Below are positions 1-8,142 of a DNA stretch of 64,000 nt, in pieces. The translations under genes were made by a program, and so were the position numbers. Numbering within the stretch: position 1 is the first letter of the stretch; every line of letters begins with the position of its first letter. The notes under the pieces are model-generated. The model was not told the DNA's origin. It saw only the letters and a list, made by a program, of their open reading frames with translations, and did no database searches. This DNA comes from Arthrobacter pascens (lineage in GTDB: Bacteria > Actinomycetota > Actinomycetes > Actinomycetales > Micrococcaceae): contig NZ_JAUSXF010000001.1 in the NCBI RefSeq assembly GCF_030816475.1, positions 3,844,001-3,908,000 on the forward strand. Direction: 5' to 3'.

Positions 1-967
1 AGACACTGACAGCCATGTTGTGTCCGCCCAGGGATGAAGCCCCGGGGCCGTCCTTGCCCGGGAGTGCTGCCATTCCCAGCTTGTCCTTCACAGCAGAGGA
101 ACCTTCTGTGGTGGCCAGGTTGTAAACATAGGGCCAGTTGCGCAGGAAGAGCAGCTTGCCGCCCTGGAAGGCCTGCCGGCTGAGTTCCTCCTGGTAGGTG
201 ATGGCTTCCTTCGGGATGTTGCCGTCCGCGTACGCCTTCACCAGGTTCTCGAGTCCGGCCTTGGCCTCCGCGGTATTCAGGTTCGGTTTGCCGTCGTCGT
301 TCAGAACCGAGCCGCCTGCGGAGTTGATGGCTTCGGAAGCGTTGACTGTGAGGCCTTCATACTTGGTGAACTGGCCTGCGTAGCAGCCGATGTTGTTGGC
401 CTTGGCGATGGAGCACATGCTCATCATCTCGTCCCACGTCTTGGGAGGAGTCGGAACAAGGTCCTTACGGTAGTAAAGAATGCCGCCGTCGGAGGTCTGC
501 GGTGCAGCGTAAAGCGTGCCCTTGTAGGTGGCGCTGTCAACTGTCGGCTTCAGCATGGCGCTGGTGTCCAGGGCCATCTTGTCCTTCAGCGGCTGCAACC
601 AGCCCTTCGCGGCGAATTCTGCCGTCCACACGACGTCAACGTCCACGACGTCGTAGTTGGCGTTCTTGGCCTGGAAGTTCTGGACGAGATCGTCGTGCTG
701 CTGGTCAGCCTGGTCGGTCTGCTCCTTGAAAGTGACCTTCTCGTTCGGATGGGCAGCATTCCACTTTTCTACCAGGGGGCGGACAACGTTGCTGTTGTCC
801 TTGCCCTGGACATACGTAATGGGGCCGCGGCCATCCAGGTTGGCGCCTGCATCGCCGCCCCCGCCACCTCCACCGGTGGTGCCCCCTCCTCCGCCGCCAC
901 ATGCGGAAAGTGTCAGGGCCAGGATGCCGGCGGTTGCCGCCGGAAGTAAGAATCTACGGTTTTTCAT
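1..967 (-). CDS. Sugar ABC transporter substrate-binding lipoprotein (3' end cut by window)
   Basis: Extracellular solute-binding protein of a carbohydrate ABC importer; only the first 322 residues lie in the window. The start at 967 (ATG) follows AGGAG in GCGAGGAGCTCTAAG. The N terminus is a lipoprotein signal, MKNRRF then a hydrophobic stretch ending in a lipobox LSAC with the acylated Cys at residue 23, followed by a Gly-rich flexible linker. The mature part contains family-typical phrases such as VVDVDVVWTAEFAAKGW and LYAAPQTSDGGILYYRKDL, like trehalose/maltose-type binding proteins (LpqY/ThuE group). It is divergent from an alpha-glucosidase gene, so an alpha-glucoside is the likely ligand, which is inference. 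The permease and the rest of the gene would lie to the left of the window. Confidence 0.9.
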   Translation of the reverse strand, partial: MKNRRFLLPAATAGILALTLSACGGGGGGTTGGGGGGGDAGANLDGRGPITYVQGKDNSNVVRPLVEKWNAAHPNEKVTFKEQTDQADQQHDDLVQNFQAKNANYDVVDVDVVWTAEFAAKGWLQPLKDKMALDTSAMLKPTVDSATYKGTLYAAPQTSDGGILYYRKDLVPTPPKTWDEMMSMCSIAKANNIGCYAGQFTKYEGLTVNASEAINSAGGSVLNDDGKPNLNTAEAKAGLENLVKAYADGNIPKEAITYQEELSRQAFQGGKLLFLRNWPYVYNLATTEGSSAVKDKLGMAALPGKDGPGASSLGGHNMAVSV

Positions 968-1014
968 TCTTAGAGCTCCTCGCTGAGTGACATGTAAAGT
1001 CGCAGTGTGCTTGA

Positions 1015-1030
1015 TGTGGTGACCATCACA
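1015..1030. promoter_or_regulatory. CRP/GlxR-like site in divergent promoter region
   Basis: TGTGG-TGACCA-TCACA matches the TGTGA-N6-TCACA pattern bound by CRP-family regulators (GlxR/Cmr type in actinobacteria) with one mismatch. It lies between the divergent sugar-binding protein and alpha-glucosidase genes, next to LacI-type sites. A cAMP-responsive or CRP-type input into sugar use is plausible, but no protein-binding evidence is available. Confidence 0.45.
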
Positions 1031-1052
1031 CTAGTAACGTTGCGGTGAGAAA

Positions 1053-1066
1053 TGCAAGCGTTTACA
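1053..1066. promoter_or_regulatory. LacI/cre-like operator of the alpha-glucoside genes
   Basis: TGCAAGCGTTTACA fits the LacI-family/cre pattern TGNAARCGNWWWCA. It is flanked by a perfect inverted repeat, GTAACGTT at 1034-1041 and AACGTTAC at 1071-1078. It sits just upstream of the alpha-glucosidase ribosome binding site and between the divergent promoters, where a repressor could block both. A sister site lies at 8129-8142 upstream of the levansucrase gene. No lacI-type gene is in the window. Confidence 0.6.
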
Positions 1067-1093
1067 TCAAAACGTTACCTGAGAGGGAACCAA

Positions 1094-2935
1094 ATGCGGC
1101 ACAAGACCGTTCCTACCCCCGGCTCCGCCATCACGTCCTGGTGGGCGGATGCCGTTGTGTACCAGATCTACCCGCGTTCCTTCGCGGATGCCAACGGCGA
1201 CGGCATGGGTGATCTCCGCGGAGTGACGGCGCGTTTGCCCTATCTGCAGCGCCTGGGCGTGGATGCCGTATGGCTGTCACCCTTCTATAAATCCCCTCAG
1301 GCCGATGCCGGTTACGACGTTGCGGACTATCGCGATGTTGACCCGCTTTTCGGCACGTTGGCCGACTTCGACGCAATGTTGCAGAAAGCTCACCACCTAG
1401 GGCTGAAAGTCATTGTGGACCTTGTTCCGAACCACACGTCGGACGAACATGTGTGGTTCCGGCAGGCGCTGGCATCCCCGCCGGGATCCGCAGAGCGTGA
1501 CCGCTACATCTTCCGCCCGGGCAGGGACAAGGTCCCCGGTTCCGGGGACGGCGGGCTCGCTCCCAACAACTGGAGATCGATCTTCGGCGGCCCGGCCTGG
1601 AGCAGGGTCACGGAGGCCGACGGCAGCCCCGGTGACTGGTATCTCCATCTTTTCGACACCAAACAGCCGGACCTGAACTGGAACAACGCAGAGGTCCGGG
1701 AGGAGATGCGGTCAGTCATGCGCTTCTGGCTGGACCGCGGAGTGGACGGCTTCCGGGTGGACGTGGCACACGGAATGGTCAAAGAAGAGAGCCTTCCCGA
1801 TTGGGATGGTCTGGCCGCAATGGTGGAAGGCACTTCCGGAGCGGCTCCCGGTGCCGCGCACACGCCGCCCGGAGAGGCTCCCGGAGCGCATTCGGAGGCA
1901 CAGGAACCGCACCGCGCAGTGTCACCGGTGTATCCGCCCTCCCCGTTTTTTGACCAGGACGGCGTCCACGAGATCTACCGTGACTGGAACCGGCTGCTCG
2001 CCTCCTACGAAGGGGACCGGATGCTGGTGGCGGAAGCCTGGGTTGAACCGGCGGAGCGGCTGGTCAGGTATATCCGGAAGGATGAAATGCAGCAGGCCTT
2101 CAATTTCGATTTTCTCCTGGCCGGCTGGGATGCGGAGCGGATGGCCGAGGCGATTGAGGCGTCCTTAACGGCCGCCGCTTCGGTGGGAGCCCCCTCCACC
2201 TGGGTTCTGAGCAACCACGACACCGTCCGGCACACCAGCCGGTTCGGGCTGAAGGATCCCACCACGTTCCCCAAGGGCATCGCCGCAGAGGACGAGCAGC
2301 CCGACGCCGCCCTTGGGCTGGCGCGGGCCCGCGCTGCCACGCTGATCTCTTTGGCGCTGCCAGGCTCGGCCTATGTTTACCAGGGCGAGGAACTCGGCCT
2401 TCCGGAGCACACCACGCTGCCGCATGAGGCCCGCCAGGACCCCACCTTCTTCCGGACCAACGGTGCGGAAATCGGCCGGGACGGTTGCCGGGTCCCGCTC
2501 CCTTGGAAGGCGGACGAGCCCGGTTACGGCTTCGCGGAGACGTTCACCGCGGCCCCGGCGTCCGACGGCGGTGCAGGTCACCGCATGCCCGCCGCCCCCT
2601 GGCTCCCCCAGCCCGATTCCTTTGGTGAGCTCGCCGCCGACCGGCAGGACGGCGTCGCAGGCTCCACACTGGAGCTCTACCGTTCGGCACTGAAGCTACG
2701 TGCGGAGCACAACCTGGGCTCCGGAACCTTTCAATGGGCGGAGGTCCATCAGCCCGCGCGCGGCATCCTGGCCTTCCACAATGGCGATGTCCTGGTATTT
2801 GCCAACCTCGGCACGAGCCCGGTCGCTGTCCCCGAGGGGTTCAGCGTGGCGCTGTCCAGCGCGCCTGAATCTGCCGTATCTCCTGCATCGGCCGACGTGG
2901 CCCCCAACTGCACTGTTTATCTGCAGGCCCACTGA
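1094..2935 (+). CDS. GH13 alpha-glucosidase (oligo-alpha-glucosidase type)
   Basis: Cytoplasmic glycoside hydrolase of family GH13 that should release glucose from imported alpha-glucosides; no signal peptide is seen. The start at 1094 follows GAGAGGGAACCAA; an ATG at 1052 in the same frame falls inside the operator and is rejected. From 1094 the protein has 613 residues. Conserved regions are VVYQIYPRSFADANGDGMGD near the N terminus, DLVPNHTS, the nucleophile Asp223 in GFRVDVAHG, the acid/base Glu314 in LVAEAWV and Asp376 in LSNHDTVR. A low-complexity Ala/Gly/Pro/His stretch of about 35 residues is inserted between the nucleophile and acid/base regions, an odd spot for a long insert. The C-terminal domain is the usual beta sandwich. 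It is divergently paired with a sugar-binding lipoprotein gene. Confidence 0.93.
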   Translation: MRHKTVPTPGSAITSWWADAVVYQIYPRSFADANGDGMGDLRGVTARLPYLQRLGVDAVWLSPFYKSPQADAGYDVADYRDVDPLFGTLADFDAMLQKAHHLGLKVIVDLVPNHTSDEHVWFRQALASPPGSAERDRYIFRPGRDKVPGSGDGGLAPNNWRSIFGGPAWSRVTEADGSPGDWYLHLFDTKQPDLNWNNAEVREEMRSVMRFWLDRGVDGFRVDVAHGMVKEESLPDWDGLAAMVEGTSGAAPGAAHTPPGEAPGAHSEAQEPHRAVSPVYPPSPFFDQDGVHEIYRDWNRLLASYEGDRMLVAEAWVEPAERLVRYIRKDEMQQAFNFDFLLAGWDAERMAEAIEASLTAAASVGAPSTWVLSNHDTVRHTSRFGLKDPTTFPKGIAAEDEQPDAALGLARARAATLISLALPGSAYVYQGEELGLPEHTTLPHEARQDPTFFRTNGAEIGRDGCRVPLPWKADEPGYGFAETFTAAPASDGGAGHRMPAAPWLPQPDSFGELAADRQDGVAGSTLELYRSALKLRAEHNLGSGTFQWAEVHQPARGILAFHNGDVLVFANLGTSPVAVPEGFSVALSSAPESAVSPASADVAPNCTVYLQAH

Positions 2936-3008
2936 TTCGGACCGGGGACGCGGGAGCCAACCGTAAAAGAGCGTATCTGGAAGAGGCAACAAGGACAGAT
3001 GTGCCAGG

Positions 3009-3045
3009 AAAGGACGCCGGGCTCCTTGGGAGCGCGGCGTCCTTT
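3009..3045. terminator. Bidirectional intrinsic terminator
   Basis: AAAGGACGCC at 3009-3018 pairs perfectly with GGCGTCCTTT at 3036-3045, with further pairing inside the loop. A-rich and T-rich flanks allow function in both directions. It lies between the convergent alpha-glucosidase gene and the small 11-mer-repeat protein gene. Confidence 0.8.
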
Positions 3046-3106
3046 CAGGTGTATTCCTGCAAATGTGTCCCTTCAGGCAATCCGAAGGGATTAGCCCTGC
3101 TCGGCC

Positions 3107-3388
3107 CTACTTGGCGCTCCTGAACAGCCCGGCGATCCTGGAACCGATCCCCTTCACGTTTTCGGCCACTCCACCGGCCAGTTCCTTGACGTTTTCGCTG
3201 ACATCCCCGGCCAGCTCCTTGGCGTTTTCAGCCAAGTCTCCGCTGAGGAACTCTTTGACGTTCTCCGTAGCCTCGCCAGCGAACTCCTTGGCTTTCTCCG
3301 TGGCCTCGCCGGCGAACTCCTTGGCTTTCTCGGCGGCGCCTTCGATTCCGTCTTTGGCCGCTCCGCTGCCAGTTACTTCTTCACTCAT
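3107..3388 (-). CDS. Small LEA-like 11-mer-repeat amphipathic helix protein
   Basis: 93-residue soluble protein with no signal peptide. The start at 3388 (ATG) follows AAGGAGAACATC; a longer upstream reading has no ribosome site. Residues 19-79 are near-perfect repeats of about 11 residues of the form AEKAKEFAGEA / TENVKEL: Glu recurs at 20, 31, 42, 54, 65 and 76, so one step has 12 residues. Lys-Glu pairs recur in the same register. This pattern is typical of group-3 LEA-like or apolipoprotein-like amphipathic helices that protect proteins or lie on membranes under drying or osmotic stress. The function here is inferred from pattern only. It is the last leftward gene after the Asp23-type operon, separated by about 230 bp, so it may share the envelope-stress theme but have its own promoter. 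Confidence 0.8.
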   Translation of the reverse strand: MSEEVTGSGAAKDGIEGAAEKAKEFAGEATEKAKEFAGEATENVKEFLSGDLAENAKELAGDVSENVKELAGGVAENVKGIGSRIAGLFRSAK

Positions 3389-3498
3389 GATGTTCTCCTT
3401 GGTTTCCCGGCAAAATCCATCCGGGCACGGTTGCCCCGGCGGCAGACGATGGCCGCCCGCCTGGAGAAGATCAGCTGTCCCCCGCACCACACACTAAG

Positions 3499-3535
3499 GC
3501 CAGGGCCCCGTCCCGGTGCAACATCCCGCCCTGGC
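3499..3535 (-). terminator. Possible terminator after the Asp23-type operon
   Basis: GCCAGGG at 3499-3505 pairs with CCCTGGC at 3529-3535, downstream of the last operon gene and upstream of the 11-mer-repeat gene. There is no clear T-run, so function is uncertain. Confidence 0.35.
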
Positions 3536-3622
3536 GGAGGTCACCTGGGCACGTTGACATGACAACAGCGGCCCAATCACGGTAAGGAAGCGGAAGAAAG
3601 GTATATGCAGCGGCAGGGCCCG

Positions 3623-4234
3623 TCAGCGGACGCGCTCGGCCCGGCTGAAACGGGTCCGGGCTCCGGCGCCGATATGAATTAGGACAGGGGTCCTTTTGCC
3701 CACCACCGCGTCCAACGCATCCACTAAGGCGGCTACCTCGGCTGCAAGGAGATGCGGGGCAACCCCCTGGCGGGGCTGGAGCCTGACCTTCAGGGCAGGA
3801 CTGCCCTGGACATCGTAAGTTACCACCGTCGCCCCTGCCAGGTCAGGACGTCCGGCAAGGGCGTGCTTCAGCGCCTGCTCAGCCACTCCTCCGCCGATCA
3901 TGACATCTCCGGTCACAGTGCCGGAATCGTATTCCGCAGCCAACAGGTTGTTTTTGCCCTTTCCCTGCTGGGCAATCCAGGCAACCATCAGGCCGATCAG
4001 TACCAGCAGGGCAAACGCCACCACCAACCACAGCCAGCTTTCCGGGCGGCCGGGGAAGCGGGTGCTGTCAAAGGCCCGGTTGATTCCGCTCCAGACTGAA
4101 CCGGCCCGGGAGTGCCACCACGTGGCCACGGCCGGAACAGAGGCCAACAGCATCAACAGTAGGCCCACAGCCAGAAGCATCAGCCCCAGGATGCCGATCA
4201 GGATCCTGTTAAGAAGGGTCGGGGTGCTGTTCAC
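3623..4234 (-). CDS. AmaP-like membrane anchor of the Asp23 operon
   Basis: 203-residue protein with two N-terminal membrane helices (about residues 9-38 and 65-88, the second WLWLVVAFALLVLIGLMVAW) followed by a cytoplasmic domain of about 110 residues. This is the layout of alkaline shock response membrane anchors (AmaP), which hold Asp23 at the membrane in Firmicutes. The GTG start at 4234 overlaps the upstream stop in a GTGA junction, so translation is coupled. It is the last of five overlapping genes. Assignment to the AmaP role comes from topology and neighbours; sequence similarity to the Firmicute protein is not obvious by eye. Confidence 0.7.
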   Translation of the reverse strand: MNSTPTLLNRILIGILGLMLLAVGLLLMLLASVPAVATWWHSRAGSVWSGINRAFDSTRFPGRPESWLWLVVAFALLVLIGLMVAWIAQQGKGKNNLLAAEYDSGTVTGDVMIGGGVAEQALKHALAGRPDLAGATVVTYDVQGSPALKVRLQPRQGVAPHLLAAEVAALVDALDAVVGKRTPVLIHIGAGARTRFSRAERVR

Positions 4235-4917
4235 GCGCCAATCACCCCGGATGTTGACACATTGATCCGGGCATCCGGAGCGGGGATCAGTGCCATCTCG
4301 CCAAGCTCTTCCTGAACCGCCGCCAGCACAGAGGTTTCATCCACAGGCACTCCTGAAGTTGGACGCACGTTCACGATGACCTGATGCCGGGAAACCACCA
4401 CCATCACCTGTTCAGGCGTGACGTTGGCGGCGAGCCTGGCACTTCGTGCCAGGGCGGATGCGATCACCTCGTCGTCGACCACCACCAGGGGACCGTTTCC
4501 CCGGACTGCCGGTGGCTCTTCCAGGCCCGGGACTTGTTCAACTGCCTGGCCCCCATAGCGGCCATCAAGCACGTGCCGGGCACGCCGGCCCGGAAGGAGG
4601 GCATTAAGGAGAAAGAAGAGCCCGGCCATGGCCAGCACAGCACCTATGACACCGAGGAGGGCGGGAGATATTCCGGCGGGCAGCGCCACGATGCGCTCCG
4701 CTGCCACCTGGGGCTCGATCAGCCATGCGGGCTGGCCGATGGCGTGCACGCCTGCTTCCAGCATCCCGTAGGCGGCCAGCACCATGACAAGGAGCCCAGC
4801 CACCGTTGCGACAGCGGCACGGGTGGAATGGGTCTCGCGGTAGAGAATCCTGCGCATGTCGGGTCCGGCATTGGCTGAACGCCTGTTCACTTGTCCGCTG
4901 CTCAGTGGACTGCTCAC
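4231..4917 (-). CDS. DUF6286-type Asp23-associated membrane protein
   Basis: 228-residue protein with two membrane helices (about residues 34-57 and 85-108) and a C-terminal soluble domain resembling a second small alpha/beta fold. Such proteins travel with Asp23/Gls24 genes in actinobacteria. The GTG start at 4917 overlaps the preceding stop (GTGA). An internal ATG at 4857 (MRRILYRETHS) is a possible alternative start. Function is unproven; a role in anchoring or organising Asp23 proteins at the membrane is inferred. Confidence 0.72.
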   Translation of the reverse strand: MSSPLSSGQVNRRSANAGPDMRRILYRETHSTRAAVATVAGLLVMVLAAYGMLEAGVHAIGQPAWLIEPQVAAERIVALPAGISPALLGVIGAVLAMAGLFFLLNALLPGRRARHVLDGRYGGQAVEQVPGLEEPPAVRGNGPLVVVDDEVIASALARSARLAANVTPEQVMVVVSRHQVIVNVRPTSGVPVDETSVLAAVQEELGEMALIPAPDARINVSTSGVIGA

Positions 4918-5294
4918 TGGACCCGGCCCCCTTCACTGATCCTGGCGCCGCTGATCCGGATGTCCACCCGGCTCAGATTGGCACCGCTAAGGACGGAAAC
5001 GGTGGCCAGGATCCGGGCTTTGGCGGCCACAGTCCGGTCCCAGACGGACCCCCCGAACCCTGCCACGCGGCCTGCGTCCAGTGCTACTGCCTTCAGGGAG
5101 GGAATTTTAATCGGTGTCACCAGCGATAGCGCCAGCAGGCCGTCGTCGTCCGACCAGTCTGCCCGGACATCCTGCGCTTCCACGCCCAAGGCCTCGGCGG
5201 CCGCCGCCTGGGCAAGGCTTGTCAGGGCTTGTGTACTGATGCGGTTGTGGCCGGCCAGGACCTGCCCCCGCAGGGAAGGAACAGGTGAGCTCAT
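4914..5294 (-). CDS. Small Asp23-operon protein, Asp23-like fold
   Basis: 126-residue soluble protein starting MSSPVPSLRGQVLAGHNRIS at 5294, where ATGA overlaps the stop of the upstream gene. An in-frame extension to 5414 runs through the upstream membrane-protein gene and is rejected. The sequence contains ISTQALTSLAQAAAAEALGV and a later segment ending SRVDIRISGARIS, reminiscent of a divergent Asp23/Gls24 domain (initiation of helix, then paired beta strands). No catalytic motif is visible. It belongs to the five-gene envelope operon, and its job is not known. Confidence 0.7.
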   Translation of the reverse strand: MSSPVPSLRGQVLAGHNRISTQALTSLAQAAAAEALGVEAQDVRADWSDDDGLLALSLVTPIKIPSLKAVALDAGRVAGFGGSVWDRTVAAKARILATVSVLSGANLSRVDIRISGARISEGGRVQ

Positions 5295-5482
5295 GAGGAG
5301 GAGCGCCGGCCGATGATGGCGTCCAGGACGCCGCGCAGGTCCAGTTTCCCTTCCGCAGCACGGCCAAGCAGTGCACCGATGGCCATGAAAAGCAGTGACA
5401 CCAGGAAGCCCCACAGCCCGAACTGGAAGGACATATAGGCCACAAAGGCGCCTATGGCGATTCCCACCACAGTCAGGTTCAC
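5291..5482 (-). CDS. Small two-helix membrane protein (DUF2273-like)
   Basis: 63-residue membrane protein with two hydrophobic segments (about residues 3-18 and 22-43) and a basic tail ending DAIIGRRSSS. Short DUF2273-type proteins occupy the same place beside Asp23 in Firmicutes. The GTG start at 5482 overlaps the Asp23 stop (GTGA) and is preceded by AAAGGGAGGGG, which is inside the end of asp23. It probably helps tether Asp23 to the membrane, which is inference from context. Confidence 0.72.
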   Translation of the reverse strand: MNLTVVGIAIGAFVAYMSFQFGLWGFLVSLLFMAIGALLGRAAEGKLDLRGVLDAIIGRRSSS

Positions 5483-5955
5483 AGCAGCCCCTCCCTTTCG
5501 CCAGTGACTGCAGTACCTGCAGCCGAGTGCTTCACCGGCGGCGCCACATACACATCGGTGATTTCAACGTTCACCTCGATGACCTGAAGGCCAACAAGCT
5601 CCTCAACTGCCCGGAACACAGCGGCTCTGACCTGGTCAGCAAGGGAGTAGAGCGGCGTACCGTACGTGGCAACCAGATTGATATCCACGGCCACCTGGGT
5701 CTCCCCGACCTCGGCATGGACGCCGGCCGCATGATCGGAACTGCCCACTGCGTCCCTGATGGCTCCGAGGGCACGGGAAGACCCGGAGCCAAGGGAGTAG
5801 ACTCCCGGCACCGACCTGGCAGCTATGCCTGCAACCTTGGCGACGGCAGTTTCAGAGATGACGGTGCGGCCCTGTTCCGGGACCGGCAACGGCGCCGGAT
5901 TGGCGGCAAGGTGGTTGTGAGCACCCGCATCGGGTTGTGGGTTCTGGTATTCCAT
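5479..5955 (-). CDS. Asp23/Gls24 family envelope stress protein
   Basis: 158-residue protein of the Asp23/Gls24 (alkaline shock 23) family. Diagnostic parts are GRTVISETAVAKVAGIAARS near residue 30, the VPGVYSL segment, and the later VDINLVATYGTPLYSLADQV and VIEVNVEITDVYV strands. The start at 5955 follows AAGGGGGAGTGCCAG, the strongest ribosome site of the operon, which makes this the first gene. Family members are abundant membrane-associated proteins linked to cell-envelope homeostasis in Gram-positives. The four following genes overlap by 4 bases each, so all five products are probably made in a fixed ratio. Confidence 0.88.
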   Translation of the reverse strand: MEYQNPQPDAGAHNHLAANPAPLPVPEQGRTVISETAVAKVAGIAARSVPGVYSLGSGSSRALGAIRDAVGSSDHAAGVHAEVGETQVAVDINLVATYGTPLYSLADQVRAAVFRAVEELVGLQVIEVNVEITDVYVAPPVKHSAAGTAVTGEREGLL

Positions 5956-6129
5956 CTGGCACTCCCCCTTCTGTTGATCCCAACCCTATCGCTTGCCCCT
6001 GACGGCGCGCTGGAATCCATGGCAAGTCCGTCTGTGAGATTCCGCGCCGTCGGAAGGACCTGTTCGTGATTTGGAGTTCAGGACCCGCCTGCTGCCGGTG
6101 CTGGATGATCGAGTTCGCGGGACCAGCCC

Positions 6130-6226
6130 CGGGAACGCTGTTGCGCTACAGCGAGCCCGCAGCGTTCCCGCGATCTCGGACCAGAATGTGAAGGCGGGAA
6201 CGCCCGTGATGCACGGACGTTCCCGC
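6130..6226. terminator. Two tandem hairpins between levansucrase and Asp23 operon
   Basis: The gap 5956-6276 holds no gene but two strong hairpins. The first pairs CGGGAACGCTG (6130-6140) with CAGCGTTCCCG (6160-6170). The second pairs GCGGGAACG (6194-6202) with CGTTCCCGC (6218-6226), extended inside by CCGTG/CACGG. Both share the core GGGAACG/CGTTCCC, giving four copies in 97 bases. They lie directly downstream of the levansucrase gene and likely end its transcript, though U-tracts are weak. Confidence 0.65.
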
Positions 6227-6276
6227 TTGCTTGCGGCCAGCACGTTGGAGGGCCGCTGCCTGCCGTAGGGTGCAGG

Positions 6277-7873
6277 TTACTTGTAGAGACCCTCGCCGCC
6301 GACGCGGACGTTGGTGGGAAGGTAGCCGTACGGCCCGAGGCCGTTCTGGCCGAAGCTGCGGTCAACCTGCGAGATTCCGTTGCGGAAGTTGATCTTCACG
6401 GTGGGTGAAAGGGATCCTCCGCGGACGCCGTTCACGTTGTCGATGAAGGACTGCACCAGGCCTCCGGGCTGCACGTAGTGCGAGTAGGCCTGGAACTGGC
6501 GGCCGTTCTGCAGCGGGTTGGGACCTTCCGGAGCGTTGGCCGGCATGTTCAGGTCGGTCGGCGAGGCCAGGGCCAGGCCGCTGTTGTTCATCGGCTGGTA
6601 GTCGGAACGGACGCCGTCGCCGACGAAGCCGTAGACACCGTCGGGCCCGCGCATCCCTGCTGCATAGGTGAACTGGTGGCTGATGGTGAACAGGTAGTAC
6701 TTGTTCTTGCCGCCTTCGTTCTGGATGAAGATCTGCGGACGCTCGGTCTGGTCATTGACGCAGTTTGCCGACAGGAGGGGAGGCAGGAAGGACCACTTGG
6801 TCAGGTCCTTGTTGTCTGCCACGGCGAGTCCAACGTTGGCGGTCTGGAACCAGGCACCGGTGTTGTTGACCTGGTCCAGGCTTTCGGCGTTCGCGTCGCC
6901 CGGCTTGTAGCCCAGGTCTTCCTGCTTGCAGCGGTATTCGCCGCGGGTGCCGCCGGTGTTTCCCTCGAAGACCATGAAGGTCTTCCCGGGGTGTGCCGGG
7001 TCCGCGAAAGTGTAGGGATCGCGGAAGGCGAAACCGGCGTTCTGCGCTTTGGTCTGGTACATCTTTCCATCCGGCTCAAGCAGCTTGGTGTGCTGGAAGC
7101 CGTCGAACGACACGCCGTTCTTGTCGGCGTGGATGTTACCGAGGGCCTTGGCGATGGCGGCGTCGGGGGCGATTCCGCCGCCTCCTGCGTTGCGCGCAGC
7201 CACGTCGTAGAACGTGGTTGCCGTGTAGAAGACGTTGACGTGGTCGCCCTGCATCAGCCGGGTGGAACCAGACCATTCGGTGTTCCCGATCGAAGAACCA
7301 TCAACAAACAGATGGCCGCCGTAGTTCCATTTGTCTTTGGCAGGATCAGCGTTGGTCTTGCGGAAGAAGTAGCCGATGCGGGCATTCCAGTGGCGCTGGT
7401 CAAAGCCGTAGCCGGCGGTGGTGGTCCGCGACCAGCGAGAAGATCACATCGTAACCCTTGTAGCTGATCTGGTTCGCGTTTTCATCCGTCAGGGACCAGG
7501 TGTCCCAGACCCAGACGTCGTCGTTCATGGCGGGGAAATCCTCGGGGATTTCCGGCATCGTGACATCCGGGCTCATGGAGTTCTGGCCGGGAGTTACGGT
7601 CGAATCGCTCTGGGCCATGATCTGCTTGGCGTCCGCGCGGGTCCACTTCGAGGTGAAGTCAGACGCCGGGTCATGGGCCTGCTGGGTGTGCTCGGTGGGG
7701 AGGGGAAAACCGGGGGTTGGCGCCGGCATCTGCTGCGCGGCGGGCGGATCTGACGGTTCGTTGGCCTGTGCCGATGGCACGGCCAGGAAGGCCGAGGCGG
7801 CAATGGCCGCCGCCAGTGCTGCGGCGGCCGGACTCCACCGCAGCATCCGGGGTGAATTGGGGTGCTTGTGCAT
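6277..7873 (-). pseudogene. Secreted levansucrase (GH68), interrupted by a frameshift
   Basis: Levansucrase splits sucrose and builds levan outside the cell. The start at 7873 (MHKHPNSP) follows GAGAAGAG; a signal peptide ends at AQA-NEP. The upstream frame carries the nucleophile Asp in WVWDTWSL and breaks after FSLVAD near 7423. The remainder continues in another frame with TAGYGFDQRHWNARIGYFF, the RDP motif (AFRDPYTF), the acid/base Glu in QTERPQIF, and the C terminus ending GGEGLYK. All three catalytic residues are present, and nothing else is lost. The break lies in a short GGTGGTGGT run and corresponds to one extra base or two missing ones. It could be a true inactivating mutation, phase variation or a sequencing error. 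Without ribosome slippage the product would stop after about 157 residues, with no activity. Confidence 0.85.
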
Positions 7874-8128
7874 GTTTGCTCTTCTCGCGGAGTTGAAACT
7901 ATTCGTGGAAGACGGGCTGGTGCCCTGGTCCTCGAAACTCCGGCGGCCCCGACAACACGGCATGCGTCATCGAGGACGCCGTTGTGTCGGGGGTGCGGGG
8001 CTTGGGTAAGGCCCCGAGTGATGGGTCAGGAGGATGCCGATTTCCTGGCCTGCCTCCACGATATGCACGCCCTGCCAGCCATTCAAACGCTGTTTCGCAT
8101 GGCGCAAAATCATGTGAGCGCGAACAAG

Positions 8129-8142
8129 TGCAAGCGCTTACA
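8129..8142. promoter_or_regulatory. LacI/cre-like operator upstream of levansucrase
   Basis: TGCAAGCGCTTACA has a perfect AAGCGCTT centre and differs by one base from the site at 1053-1066. It lies about 256 bp upstream of the levansucrase start. The surrounding gap 7874-8406 (533 bp) otherwise shows no gene, only the leader of levansucrase on the left and of the MORN-like gene on the right. Confidence 0.6.

Noticed and set aside
6277..7400. Reading the two levansucrase halves as separate genes
   Set aside because: The second half has no plausible start or ribosome site at the break, and the two halves together make a single complete GH68 domain.
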